Positions 8,698 through 16,289 of a stretch of DNA of 64,000 nt are shown one piece after another. Each line of letters starts with the position of its first letter. Position 1 is the stretch's first letter. Under the pieces are notes generated by a model. That model ran no database searches and was not told the origin of the DNA. It worked only from the letters and a program-made list of their open reading frames with translations. Where the stretch lies: assembly GCA_900544705.1 (NCBI GenBank), contig UQWH01000004.1, forward strand, positions 1-64,000, written 5' to 3'. Position numbers and translations under genes: made by a program. This stretch comes from an uncultured Eubacteriales bacterium (GTDB taxonomy: Bacteria > Bacillota > Clostridia > Oscillospirales > Oscillospiraceae).

Positions 8698-10332
8698 ATG
8701 CCTGAAATCAGACTAGAACATATTACCAAGCGTTGGGGCAAATTCTACGCCGTGGAGGATCTGAACCTCGTCATCGAGGACAACGCTTTTGTCACCCTGC
8801 TCGGCCCCTCCGGCTGCGGCAAGACCACCACCCTGCGTATGATCGCGGGTCTGGAAACGCCCACCTCCGGCCGCATCACCATCGGCGACAAGGTCGTGTT
8901 CGACAGCGAAGCGGGCATCAATGTCCCGGCAAACAAGCGCAAGGTCGGCTTCCTCTTCCAGAATTACGCCCTGTGGCCGAATATGACCGTTTATGACAAC
9001 ATCTCCTTCGGCCTTTCCAATATCAAAGAGCCGATGGACCGCATCGACTTCGAGGCGAAGAACGCCGCGCGGCTGGCGGAGATCCTCGCAGCGCCCGCGG
9101 AGGCCGCCAAGGTCATTGAGGACTGCCGCGACCGCACCGGAAAGCTCGACGAGAAAAAGGCCGTCCTGAAGCTGATCGACGCCTTCACCCTCTCGCAGTT
9201 CACCGCCAAGCGCCTGCTCGGCTGCCATCCGGAGAGCGGCAAGGGCTTTGCCTCCGAGGTCGCCGCGCTGAAGGAAAAGGCGGAGGCCGGCAAAAAGGCG
9301 GCCGAGGCCGCGGGCTGCACGCTCGATGCCGAGTACCGCTGGTGCAAGGACGGCAAGCCCGTCCAGCAGACGCGCAAGCTGACGAAGGAGGAGATCGACC
9401 TCACCGTCCGCCGCGTCAGCCGCATCGTTAAGATCGGTATGTTCATGGACCGCTATCCCGCGGAGCTGTCCGGCGGCCAGCAGCAGCGCGTAGCCATCGC
9501 CAGAACGCTCGCCCCGGAGCCTACGGTGCTGTTCATGGATGAGCCGCTTTCCAACCTCGACGCGAAGCTGCGTCTGGAAATGCGCTATGAATTGCAGCGT
9601 CTGCACGTCGAAACCGGCTCCACCTTCGTCTACGTCACCCACGATCAGATGGAGGCCATGACGCTGGCCACGCGCATCTGCCTGATCAACAACGGTGTTT
9701 TGCAGCAGTATGCCGCCCCGCTGTCTGTCTACCACAAGCCGGCGAACCTGTTCGTCGCGGACTTTGTCGGCAATCCCTCCATCAACTTTATTGAGGCAAA
9801 GGGCACGCAGGCGGCCGACGGCTCCGTCGCGCTGACACTGCTCGGCGGACATAAGGCCGTGTTCCGCCCGAAGGAAGCGACCGATCTTTCCGCATGGTTT
9901 AAGCAGCGCGACGCGGACGAAGCGGCGCTGCTGGCGGAGAAGAAGCGCAAGGCCGGCGAGAAGGGCGCGGTCGAAAAGGGAAACAAGGACGAGGTGTTCC
10001 GCTATCATATCGCCCGCGTCACCGAGGAGGACGATTCTCTGGCCGAGGAGCCGGTGATCACCAACGGCGACTTCGTATTGGGCGTGCGCCCGGAATTTTT
10101 GGACATCAGCGACCCGAACGGTTTGCAGGGCGAGATCTACGGCGCCATGCCCACCGGCATGGAGTCCACGATCAAGGTGCGCATCGGCGACTTCCTGCTG
10201 ACGGGCGTAGTGTTCGGCAGCTCCCTGTTCACCATCGGCGCGCAGGTGCCGGTCAGTGTTTCCGGCGAGGACATCATGCTCTTTGACCGCAAGAGCGGCA
10301 AGTGCGTCTGCCTCGGCAGTCTGAAGGTATAA
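8698..10332 (+). CDS. ABC importer ATPase with an unusual insertion
   Basis: This 544-residue ATPase has Walker A GPSGCGKTT at 36-44, a Q-loop in FLFQNYALWPNM near 90, signature LSGGQQQR at 257-264, Walker B VLFMDEP near 280 and the switch His in YVTHDQ near 320. The C-terminal part is a TOBE/MOI-like regulatory region. In ordinary FbpC/PotA ATPases the signature follows Walker A by about 100 residues; here the gap is about 220. The extra ~115 residues (about 115-235) are charged and Ala/Lys-rich and fall in the helical domain. A second charged stretch occurs near 405-440. The frame is open throughout, so this is a real insertion. It is the last gene of the transport unit and ends before a strong terminator. 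Confidence 0.92.
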   Translation: MPEIRLEHITKRWGKFYAVEDLNLVIEDNAFVTLLGPSGCGKTTTLRMIAGLETPTSGRITIGDKVVFDSEAGINVPANKRKVGFLFQNYALWPNMTVYDNISFGLSNIKEPMDRIDFEAKNAARLAEILAAPAEAAKVIEDCRDRTGKLDEKKAVLKLIDAFTLSQFTAKRLLGCHPESGKGFASEVAALKEKAEAGKKAAEAAGCTLDAEYRWCKDGKPVQQTRKLTKEEIDLTVRRVSRIVKIGMFMDRYPAELSGGQQQRVAIARTLAPEPTVLFMDEPLSNLDAKLRLEMRYELQRLHVETGSTFVYVTHDQMEAMTLATRICLINNGVLQQYAAPLSVYHKPANLFVADFVGNPSINFIEAKGTQAADGSVALTLLGGHKAVFRPKEATDLSAWFKQRDADEAALLAEKKRKAGEKGAVEKGNKDEVFRYHIARVTEEDDSLAEEPVITNGDFVLGVRPEFLDISDPNGLQGEIYGAMPTGMESTIKVRIGDFLLTGVVFGSSLFTIGAQVPVSVSGEDIMLFDRKSGKCVCLGSLKV

Positions 10333-10356
10333 GCATTTCCCGGGAAAAGAGAGCAA

Positions 10357-10389
10357 CGCCGGGCGGGGATTCCCCGCCCGGCGATTTTT
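10357..10389 (+). terminator. Rho-independent terminator of the transport operon
   Basis: CGCCGGGCGGGG and CCCCGCCCGGCG form a 12-bp stem with a 3-nt loop, followed by ATTTTTG. It starts 25 bp after the ATPase stop codon. Confidence 0.9.
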
Positions 10390-10720
10390 GTGGAAATTCC
10401 GTCCGCACCCTATGTCGGCTGGAAATTCCCCCGCACCCTACGCGGCGGCTCGCGATTTCCCCACGTCCCCGTAGGGAACGGCCTTGGCCGTTCCGCGTGC
10501 AGGCTTACGATGATGAAACTGCCACCAGCGGTGCGGTCAAGACCGCTCCCTACACGCCGGCTCAAAATCTCAACTGCACCCGTAGAGAACAGTCTTGACT
10601 GTTCCGCGTGCAGGCACTTGCAATGATGGAAATGCCATCAGCGGAATGGTCAAGACCATTCCCTACAGTTCCGCGTGCAGGCACTTGCAATAATGAAACC
10701 GCCCCCGGCGGTACGCCACC
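10390..10720. repeat. Cluster of dispersed palindromic repeat units
   Basis: Three related units lie head to tail. Unit cores carry GGAACGGCCTTGGCCGTTCC (10477-10496), GAACAGTCTTGACTGTTC (about 10586-10603) and GTTCC at 10672. Each is followed by GCGTGCAGGC, a variable spacer and GATGATGAAAC or GCAATAATGAAAC. Between them are further small palindromes such as GGTCAAGACC. The preceding 80 bp repeat CCGCACCCTA phrases. No gene is present in this stretch. Related copies occur at 18803-18842 and 23690-23800. Confidence 0.75.
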
Positions 10721-10756
10721 AAAAAACCGGAGGCTTTCCGAATGGAAAGCCTCCGG
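10721..10756 (-). terminator. Terminator of the leftward zinc-ribbon gene
   Basis: CCGGAGGCTTTCC and GGAAAGCCTCCGG form a 13-bp stem. On the minus strand it is followed by TTTTTT (complement of 10721-10726). It lies 28 bp beyond the gene's stop codon. Confidence 0.85.
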
Positions 10757-10783
10757 ACAGACGGTCAAAAACCGAATCTTCGC

Positions 10784-11389
10784 TTATTTCTCGTAGCAGT
10801 CGGTGAACTTCCACGTGTTGCGCAGCACATTCGCCACCAGCGAGCCACAGTACGGGCAGTTGGTCTGCGTGGTACTGGTAAAAGGCGCGCCGCAGTGCGG
10901 GCAGCTTCCCGCGACGGTCGCCCCGCCGTCCTCCGGCAGAAGGTAGGCATAGTGCAGGCAATAGCGCTTCTGCTTCACATGGCCGTCCTCCTTGTACTGC
11001 ACAGCCGCCTGAAAAACGATGGTCTTTTCGTTCGCGGCGCGCTGGTAGTCGTGCAGGATGATCTTGTGAATTTTCAGCTCCGGCTTGCCGGACAGGCGCT
11101 TCGTCAGCTCCTCGCGGGCGAGGCTCTTGGCGCGCTCCAGATTGAAATCCGGGAAATCCCGCAAAATACGCGGCATGAAAATGCTGTCGCCGCCTGAGAG
11201 GGACTTCGGCCCTTCATAGCTCTCATCCTGCGCCGCGTCCTGTGCCGCGCGCATCAGATAGGAAAGATCGGAGGTGCCGAAGCTCTGCTTTGCAAAGCGC
11301 TTGACCTTGCGCCGGACGACAAGATACACAATGCCGCCGATCATCAGAACCCCGGCTGTCACGCCGAGAAAAATATAAAGTCCCGTCAT
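10784..11389 (-). CDS. Membrane-anchored Tim44-like protein with C-terminal zinc ribbon
   Basis: About 201 residues, starting at the ATG at 11389 just downstream of TAGGAG; a GTG six codons earlier is less likely. One N-terminal membrane segment (about residues 3-23) ends in a basic cluster RRKVKR, so the protein should face the cytosol. The middle (FMPRILRDFPDFNLERAKSLAREEL ...) resembles a Tim44-like domain found in other Clostridia. The C-terminal CPHCG and CPYCG pairs form a probable zinc ribbon. It has its own terminator and no functional neighbours. The function is unknown. Confidence 0.7.
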   Translation of the reverse strand: MTGLYIFLGVTAGVLMIGGIVYLVVRRKVKRFAKQSFGTSDLSYLMRAAQDAAQDESYEGPKSLSGGDSIFMPRILRDFPDFNLERAKSLAREELTKRLSGKPELKIHKIILHDYQRAANEKTIVFQAAVQYKEDGHVKQKRYCLHYAYLLPEDGGATVAGSCPHCGAPFTSTTQTNCPYCGSLVANVLRNTWKFTDCYEK

Positions 11390-11471
11390 TTCTCCTACCC
11401 CCCGCACGGATCCAATGGTACGACCAGTATACCATAAGGCGGTGGAAAAATCCAGAATTTTGTTTTGCCTT

Positions 11472-12008
11472 TTACCTCCGCAGCACGCGCTGTAAGCGGC
11501 AGCCGAGCAGGCTGGCCAGTGCGATCTTCATCGCGTCAAAGGGCAGGAAGATCGCGCAGCCGGACACCAGCGTTTTTTCGACCGACCACGCGCCGTTCAG
11601 TGCAAAATACATATACGGCAGGCCGATGGCATAGAGCACGACCAGACCGGCAACGCAGGCCAGCACCATGCGCCAGAAGCCGCACTTTTCGCGGCGGGTG
11701 AGCAGGCCGATGATCAGCGCCATGGGGATCAGACCCAGCAGGAAGCCGAAGCTGGGCTTGGCGACGTACATCAAACCGCCGCCCTCGGTGAAGATCGGCA
11801 CGCCGATCAGCCCCAGCAGGACATACACGGCCTGCGAGGCCGCGCCGTACCACGGTCCGAGCAGCAGGCCGGCGGTGCAGGTGAAGAAAACCTGCAAGGT
11901 GAACGAGATCGGGCCGACGGGGACTCGCAGGAAGGCGCCGACGGCGGTCAGCGCGGCGAACAGAGCGGTCAGCAGCAGCGACCGCGTCCGGAGAGCGGAT
12001 TTGGACAT
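11472..12008 (-). CDS. bioY: BioY biotin transporter (ECF S component)
   Basis: This 178-residue integral membrane protein has about six hydrophobic segments. It shows the BioY hallmarks RVPVGPISFTLQVFFTCTAGLLLGPWYGAASQAVYVLLGLIGVPIF in the first half and a conserved GFLLG segment. BioY binds biotin and works alone or with an energy-coupling EcfA/EcfT module, none of which is in this window. It is divergent from birA across a 146-bp spacer holding four biotin-operator-like half sites, so biotin-responsive control by BirA is likely. Confidence 0.93.
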   Translation of the reverse strand: MSKSALRTRSLLLTALFAALTAVGAFLRVPVGPISFTLQVFFTCTAGLLLGPWYGAASQAVYVLLGLIGVPIFTEGGGLMYVAKPSFGFLLGLIPMALIIGLLTRREKCGFWRMVLACVAGLVVLYAIGLPYMYFALNGAWSVEKTLVSGCAIFLPFDAMKIALASLLGCRLQRVLRR

Positions 12009-12024
12009 GGAATGGTTCCTCCTT

Positions 12025-12108
12025 GGTTTACAATTGATTTTTGCGGTTTACAATCTGGGCAAAAAAGTTTCCGAAAACGGTTTACATTTTCGGAAAAACA
12101 GTTTACAA
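12025..12108. promoter_or_regulatory. BirA-type operator region: four same-direction half sites
   Basis: GGTTTACAA occurs at 12025-12033 and 12045-12053, GGTTTACAT at 12079-12087 and AGTTTACAA at 12100-12108. The half site matches the known biotin-operator half TTGTAAACC/GGTTTACAA. The usual operator is an inverted pair, but here all four point the same way, spaced 20, 34 and 21 bp apart. The third box sits in the loop of a 10-bp inverted repeat (TTTCCGAAAA at 12068-12077, TTTTCGGAAA at 12087-12096). The position between bioY and birA supports a role at both genes. Confidence 0.75.
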
Positions 12109-12154
12109 TTACTATAGTACATTTTTGCAAAAAAAGCAAGAGGAATCTGAAACG

Positions 12155-13105
12155 ATGGGAAGAAAAGAAGTTCTGACTCTGCTGCGGCAGGACGAATACA
12201 TTTCCGGCGAGGAGATCAGCAAAAAGCTGGGCGTTTCCCGCGCCGCCGTGTGGAAATCGGTGCAGGCGCTGCGCGCCGAGGGCTGCCGCATCGACTCCGT
12301 GCCGAACCGGGGCTATTGCCTGCGCCCCGCCGCGCGGCTGAACGCGGCGCTTTTGCAGGCTCCGCCGTGGACGGTCGTCGTCCCGGAGGAGGTCGACTCG
12401 ACCAATAACGTTGCAAAGCGGCTTGGCGCACAGGGCGCGCCGCACGGCATGGTCGTCGTCACGGAGCACCAGACCGGCGGACGCGGCCGGCTGGGGCGGA
12501 GCTTCGTGTCCCCGCCGGGCGGGGTCTACCTGTCGGTGCTGCTGCGCCCGACGGTGGAGCTTGGGCATCTGATGCACCTGACGGCGCTGGCGGCAGTGGC
12601 CACGCGCCGCGCGATCGCCGACAGCTGCGGCGTCGAGGCGGACATCAAGTGGACGAACGATCTGCAATGGCACGGCAAGAAGCTCTGCGGCATCCTGACG
12701 GAGCTTTCCTGCGAGGCCGAGAGCGGCCGGCTGGAGTACGCCGTGATCGGCATCGGCATCAACTGCAACACCGAGATCGAGCAGCTTCCGCCGGAGGTGC
12801 GCCCCATTGCGACCTCTCTTGCCGACATCACGGGGCGCGAGCTCGACCCGAATGAGCTGGCGCTGGCGCTCATCCGACGTCTGCAAGAGCTGGCGGAGGT
12901 GCTCGAGGGCGACCGCCGCCCGTGGATGCTGGAATATCGCCGCGCCTGTGTGACGCTGGGCAAGCGGGTCGTCCTGCTGCGCGGCGGGGAGCAGATACCG
13001 GCCTTCGCGCTGGATGTCAACGAGGACGGCGGTCTGGTGGTTCGTTATGAGGATGGAAACATCCGGACGGTCAACTCCGGCGAGGTTTCCGTCCGTGGAG
13101 TATAA
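12155..13105 (+). CDS. birA: Bifunctional biotin-protein ligase and biotin repressor
   Basis: About 316 residues. The ATG at 12155 is chosen because AGAGGAA lies upstream and the helix-turn-helix begins at once; the open frame further 5' runs through the operator. Residues 1-60 are a winged helix-turn-helix (YISGEEISKKLGVSRAAVWK). The ligase core has TGGRGRLGRSF, the biotinyl-AMP loop, near residue 110, KWTNDL and the SH3-like C-terminal domain from about 265. It makes biotinyl-5'-AMP and transfers biotin to carboxylase subunits. The DNA-binding domain makes it a class II enzyme that also represses biotin genes, consistent with the boxes next to bioY. Confidence 0.95.
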   Translation: MGRKEVLTLLRQDEYISGEEISKKLGVSRAAVWKSVQALRAEGCRIDSVPNRGYCLRPAARLNAALLQAPPWTVVVPEEVDSTNNVAKRLGAQGAPHGMVVVTEHQTGGRGRLGRSFVSPPGGVYLSVLLRPTVELGHLMHLTALAAVATRRAIADSCGVEADIKWTNDLQWHGKKLCGILTELSCEAESGRLEYAVIGIGINCNTEIEQLPPEVRPIATSLADITGRELDPNELALALIRRLQELAEVLEGDRRPWMLEYRRACVTLGKRVVLLRGGEQIPAFALDVNEDGGLVVRYEDGNIRTVNSGEVSVRGV

Positions 13106-13118
13106 AGGAGGAATTACA

Positions 13119-13640
13119 ATGAACGAAGTCGTGAAGTGTCTGGTAGAGCGCCGAAGCTGCAGGAAATATCTGCCGAAGCAGGTGGATGAGGCGGCACTGG
13201 CGGAGATCCTGCGGGCCGGGACCTATGCCCCCAGCGGCATGAACCGGCAGGCGGCGAAGATCGTCGTTTTGCAGAAGCCGGAGGACATCGCCGCACTGGA
13301 GCGGATGAACGCTGCGGTGCTGGGCAATCCCAATGCAAAGCCGTTTTTCGGTGCTCCCACCGTGCTGGTGGTGCTGACGGATCCGGAGGTGCGCACCTGC
13401 GTCGAAGACGGCGCGCTCGTGATGGGCAACCTGATGAACGCCGCGCACAGTCTGGGCGTCGGCTCCTGCTGGGTGAACCGCGCCCGCGAGGAATTCAACA
13501 GCGCCGAGGGCAAGGCGCTGCTGCGCGCGTGGGGCGTAGACGAGCGCTACATCGGTGTGGGCCACTGCCTGCTCGGCTATGCCGACGGCCCGGAGAAACC
13601 GGCCTCCCCGAGAAAATCGGATTATATCGTCGTTGTCTGA
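13119..13640 (+). CDS. Nitroreductase-family FMN oxidoreductase
   Basis: About 173 residues from the ATG at 13119, with AAGGAGG upstream. It starts 14 bp after birA and is probably co-transcribed. The N-terminal ERRSCRKYLPKQVDE is the usual FMN phosphate-binding start. APSGMNRQ and the C-terminal VGSCWVNRAREEF and GYADGPEKPASPRK are typical of small clostridial nitroreductases. The protein should be a cytosolic homodimer using NAD(P)H. The physiological substrate is unknown. The link to biotin metabolism may be only positional. Confidence 0.9.
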   Translation: MNEVVKCLVERRSCRKYLPKQVDEAALAEILRAGTYAPSGMNRQAAKIVVLQKPEDIAALERMNAAVLGNPNAKPFFGAPTVLVVLTDPEVRTCVEDGALVMGNLMNAAHSLGVGSCWVNRAREEFNSAEGKALLRAWGVDERYIGVGHCLLGYADGPEKPASPRKSDYIVVV

Positions 13641-13738
13641 TTATCCGCACACTATGCGCTGGCTTAAAATCTCACATTCTGCCCGTCAAAACCGCGGCGG
13701 TTCCGCAGACTTTCCATAAAAAATTCAAAAAATAACTC

Positions 13739-13766
13739 TTGCGAAATTCCAAAAAAGCGGTATACT
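13739..13766 (+). promoter_or_regulatory. Promoter of the small membrane protein gene
   Basis: TTGCGA and TATACT are 16 nt apart and lie 36 bp before the ATG at 13802. The 13641-13738 stretch before it has only repeat-like words (GGCTTAAAATCTCAC) shared with the 10560 repeats. Confidence 0.65.
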
Positions 13767-13801
13767 ATAAGCACAAAGAAAAGAATAAGGAGGTATATCC
13801 A

Positions 13802-13969
13802 ATGAAGAATAATGGCACCCTGAAGCTGATTCTGGCCATCATCGGCGGCGTTGTCGTGGCAGGTGCTGCGGCGGTTGCAGTGATCCATTTCTGGGATGAT
13901 CTGAAGAAGTACCTGCCGTGCTGCAAGTGCAATAAGGAGCAGGAAGACTTCGCGGACATCGAAGCCTGA
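13802..13969 (+). CDS. Small single-pass membrane protein with CCKC tail
   Basis: 55 residues starting at an ATG with AAGGAGG well placed. Residues 7-28 form one membrane helix (LILAIIGGVVVAGAAAVAVI). The tail has CCKCNKEQEDF with three Cys and an acidic end. It has its own promoter and strong terminator, which supports a real independent gene. I do not recognise a family. The Cys cluster could bind metal or be oxidised. No function is assigned. Confidence 0.7.
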   Translation: MKNNGTLKLILAIIGGVVVAGAAAVAVIHFWDDLKKYLPCCKCNKEQEDFADIEA

Positions 13970-13985
13970 GTTCACAGAAGAGTAA

Positions 13986-14017
13986 GGCGGCATTTCGCAG
14001 CGCGAAATGCCGCCTTT
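13986..14017 (+). terminator. Terminator after the small membrane protein
   Basis: GGCGGCATTTCG and CGAAATGCCGCC form a 12-bp stem with a short loop, followed by TTTC. Confidence 0.85.
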
Positions 14018-14062
14018 CAGACTATCGGCAAGAAATGAAAAAAAGAGAGGGAGAAGCATCCC

Positions 14063-16069
14063 ATGAAACATCCAAAACGGTCCCACATCTGGCTGCTGCC
14101 GTTTTTTTACCTGAGCTTCTGCACCAATGAAGTCATCCTGCGCGCCGTTACCGCGCGCGGTTTCTGGCAGAGCGGGCTGGCCGTCGCCTGCCTGTTTGCG
14201 CTGGTTCCGGCGCTCGGTCTGTATTTCCTGTGTCGCCTGTTTCCGGAAAAGGTCAACCGCGTGCTGGAATTGGTGGTGAGCTGGTTTTTCTTCCTGTTTT
14301 ACGCATCTCAGCTCATTTATTTCCGGATTTTCGGCTGTTTTTATTCGGCTTATTCCATGGGGAACGGCGGACAGGTGCTGGAATTCTGGAATGTGACGAT
14401 ACATACGATGGGCGAAAACTGGCTGCCGCTGGTGCTGCTGGCCATCCCGCCCCTGTGCCTGACGGTTTTCGGCCGCTTTTTCAGCAGCCGCCGCCCGAAG
14501 CGCTGGTACCGGCTGGTGATCGTCCTTGTGCTCGCAGCTGCGATGCACTTCGGCACGGTGCTGCTCCTGCCTGCCTTCGGCAGAGAGCCGCTGTCGGCCT
14601 ATGATCTGTATCATAATACCAACGACCTGACCTCTGCGGTGTCCCGGCTGGGGCTGCTGCCGGCCTTCCGGCTGGATGTCCATCGCCTGATCTTCGGCTT
14701 CCGCGGCGGCGCGCTTGTGCCGGAGCAGCCGGTGCCCACGGAGCCGTCTACGGAGCCGTCCTCCGAAACCGAGCTTTCCACCGAGCCGACCGAGCCGCCC
14801 GTTGACACCAGCCCCAATGTGCTGGACATCGACTTTGCGGGTCTGATGGAGAACGAAACCGACCCGACCATCCGCCAGCTCCATGACTATTTCTCCGTTC
14901 AGACCCCCACGGCAAAGAACGAAAAAACCGGGATGTTCAAGGGCTGCAACCTCATTCTCATCACGGCGGAGGGCTTTTCCTATCTGGCGGTCGATCCGGT
15001 GCTGACGCCGACGCTCTACAAGCTGACGACGCAGGGCTTCCATTTCACGAATTTCTATACGCCCATCTGGGGCGTGTCCACTTCGGACGGCGAATATGTC
15101 GCCCTGACGGGCACGATCCCGAAAAACGGCGTGTGGAGCTTCAGCCGCACCTCCAACAACGCCATGCCGCTGACGATGGTGCAGCAGCTCAAGAAGCTGA
15201 GCTACTCCGCCTACGCCTACCACGACCACACCTACACCTTCTATGACCGCAACGAGTCACACCCGAACCTCGGCTATATCTACAAGGGACTGGGCAACGG
15301 CCTCGACGTCAAGGCGACGTGGCCGGAGTCGGACGTCGAGATGATCGACCTGTCCACGGTAGATTATATGGGAAAAGAGCCGTTCCATGCGTATTATATG
15401 ACCGTTTCCGGCCATCTGGAGTACAATTTTTACGGCAATATGATGGCCGCGAAGAACCGTGAGCTGGTCGAGGATCTGCCCTACAGCGATGCGGCGAAGG
15501 CATATCTCGCCTGCAACATCGAGCTTGACCGGGCGCTGGCGCTGCTGCTGGAGCGCCTGGAGGAGGCGGGCGTGGCGGACAATACCGTCATCGCGCTCTC
15601 CGCCGACCACTACCCCTACGGCCTGACCGTCGACGAGCAGAGCGAGCTTGCCGGCCACGAGATCGACGAGCGCTTCGAGATGTACCGCAACGCCTGCATC
15701 ATCTATAAAAAGGGCATGACGCCGGAAACGGTCGATCGCCCCTGCTCCTCGCTCGATCTGCTGCCCACGCTGTCGAATCTCTTCGGGCTGGACTTCGATT
15801 CCCGGCTCTATATGGGGCAGGACGTGTTCTCCGACGCCGACCCGCTTATCATTTTCAGCGACCATAGCTGGCTGACCGAGCGCGGCAGCTACTATATGCC
15901 CACCGGGGAGTATACCCCCTTCGACGGCACGGAGCTGACCGACGAGGAGATCACCCGCATCAACGGCGTGGTGAGCAACAAATTCACGGCCTCGGCGTGG
16001 GTGCTGGAGTCGGACTACTGGCGCACGCTCTTCGGCGACAATCTTCCGCCGGACGATGCGGAAAATTGA
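14063..16069 (+). CDS. LtaS-like membrane sulfatase-fold phosphoglycerol transferase
   Basis: 668 residues. About five membrane helices occupy residues 1-200, followed by a Pro/Thr/Glu-rich linker at about 225-255 (EPSTEPSSETELSTEPTEPP) and an extracellular sulfatase-fold domain from about 290. ILITAEGFSYL is the first metal-binding region. Thr340 in GVSTSDGEY matches the catalytic Thr of lipoteichoic acid synthase, and SADHYPYG near residue 510 gives the metal-binding Asp-His. The enzyme likely moves glycerol-phosphate units outside the membrane for a teichoic or related surface polymer. The polymer and donor are not known. No glycosyltransferase partner is adjacent. Confidence 0.88.
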   Translation: MKHPKRSHIWLLPFFYLSFCTNEVILRAVTARGFWQSGLAVACLFALVPALGLYFLCRLFPEKVNRVLELVVSWFFFLFYASQLIYFRIFGCFYSAYSMGNGGQVLEFWNVTIHTMGENWLPLVLLAIPPLCLTVFGRFFSSRRPKRWYRLVIVLVLAAAMHFGTVLLLPAFGREPLSAYDLYHNTNDLTSAVSRLGLLPAFRLDVHRLIFGFRGGALVPEQPVPTEPSTEPSSETELSTEPTEPPVDTSPNVLDIDFAGLMENETDPTIRQLHDYFSVQTPTAKNEKTGMFKGCNLILITAEGFSYLAVDPVLTPTLYKLTTQGFHFTNFYTPIWGVSTSDGEYVALTGTIPKNGVWSFSRTSNNAMPLTMVQQLKKLSYSAYAYHDHTYTFYDRNESHPNLGYIYKGLGNGLDVKATWPESDVEMIDLSTVDYMGKEPFHAYYMTVSGHLEYNFYGNMMAAKNRELVEDLPYSDAAKAYLACNIELDRALALLLERLEEAGVADNTVIALSADHYPYGLTVDEQSELAGHEIDERFEMYRNACIIYKKGMTPETVDRPCSSLDLLPTLSNLFGLDFDSRLYMGQDVFSDADPLIIFSDHSWLTERGSYYMPTGEYTPFDGTELTDEEITRINGVVSNKFTASAWVLESDYWRTLFGDNLPPDDAEN

Positions 16070-16078
16070 AAAAATTTC

Positions 16079-16107
16079 TTGACAAACCGCCCGCCGGACG
16101 CTATAAT
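16079..16107 (+). promoter_or_regulatory. Consensus sigma-A promoter of tRNA-Gly
   Basis: TTGACA and TATAAT are exactly 17 nt apart, a perfect consensus promoter 18 bp before the tRNA. It begins 10 bp after the LtaS-like gene ends. Confidence 0.92.
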
Positions 16108-16124
16108 AAAACCCGCAATTGAAT

Positions 16125-16200
16125 GCGGGTGTAGCTCATCCGGTAGAGCGCCACCTTGCCAAGGTGGAGGTAGCGAGTTCGAGCCTCGTCACCCGCTCCA
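16125..16200 (+). tRNA. tRNA-Gly (anticodon GCC)
   Basis: A full cloverleaf is visible: acceptor GCGGGTG with CACCCGC, D-arm GCTC...GAGC, anticodon stem CCACC/GGTGG with loop TTGCCAA, and T-arm with GTTCGAGCC. The gene encodes its 3' CCA (16198-16200). GCC reads GGC and GGU glycine codons. It stands alone and is not in a tRNA cluster. Confidence 0.97.
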
Positions 16201-16206
16201 GAAAAG

Positions 16207-16236
16207 AACCTGATACAGAAGCGTCAGGGTCTTTTT
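16207..16236 (+). terminator. Probable tRNA terminator
   Basis: CCTGA...TCAGG form a weak stem followed by CTTTTT just after the tRNA. The gene downstream starts 54 bp later, so some read-through is possible. Confidence 0.5.
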
Positions 16237-16289
16237 CCAATACCCACTGTGGGCGTACGGCATGTGCCCTATCCAAAGAAGGCGTGAAT

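Noticed and set aside
10390..10720. CRISPR array
   Set aside because: The repeat units are imperfect, uneven in spacing and palindromic through most of their length, with no uniform spacers and no cas genes in the window.
16119..16289. N-terminal extension of the SdpI-like gene
   Set aside because: It is a translation of the tRNA-Gly gene, a common artefact; the real start is the ATG at 16290.
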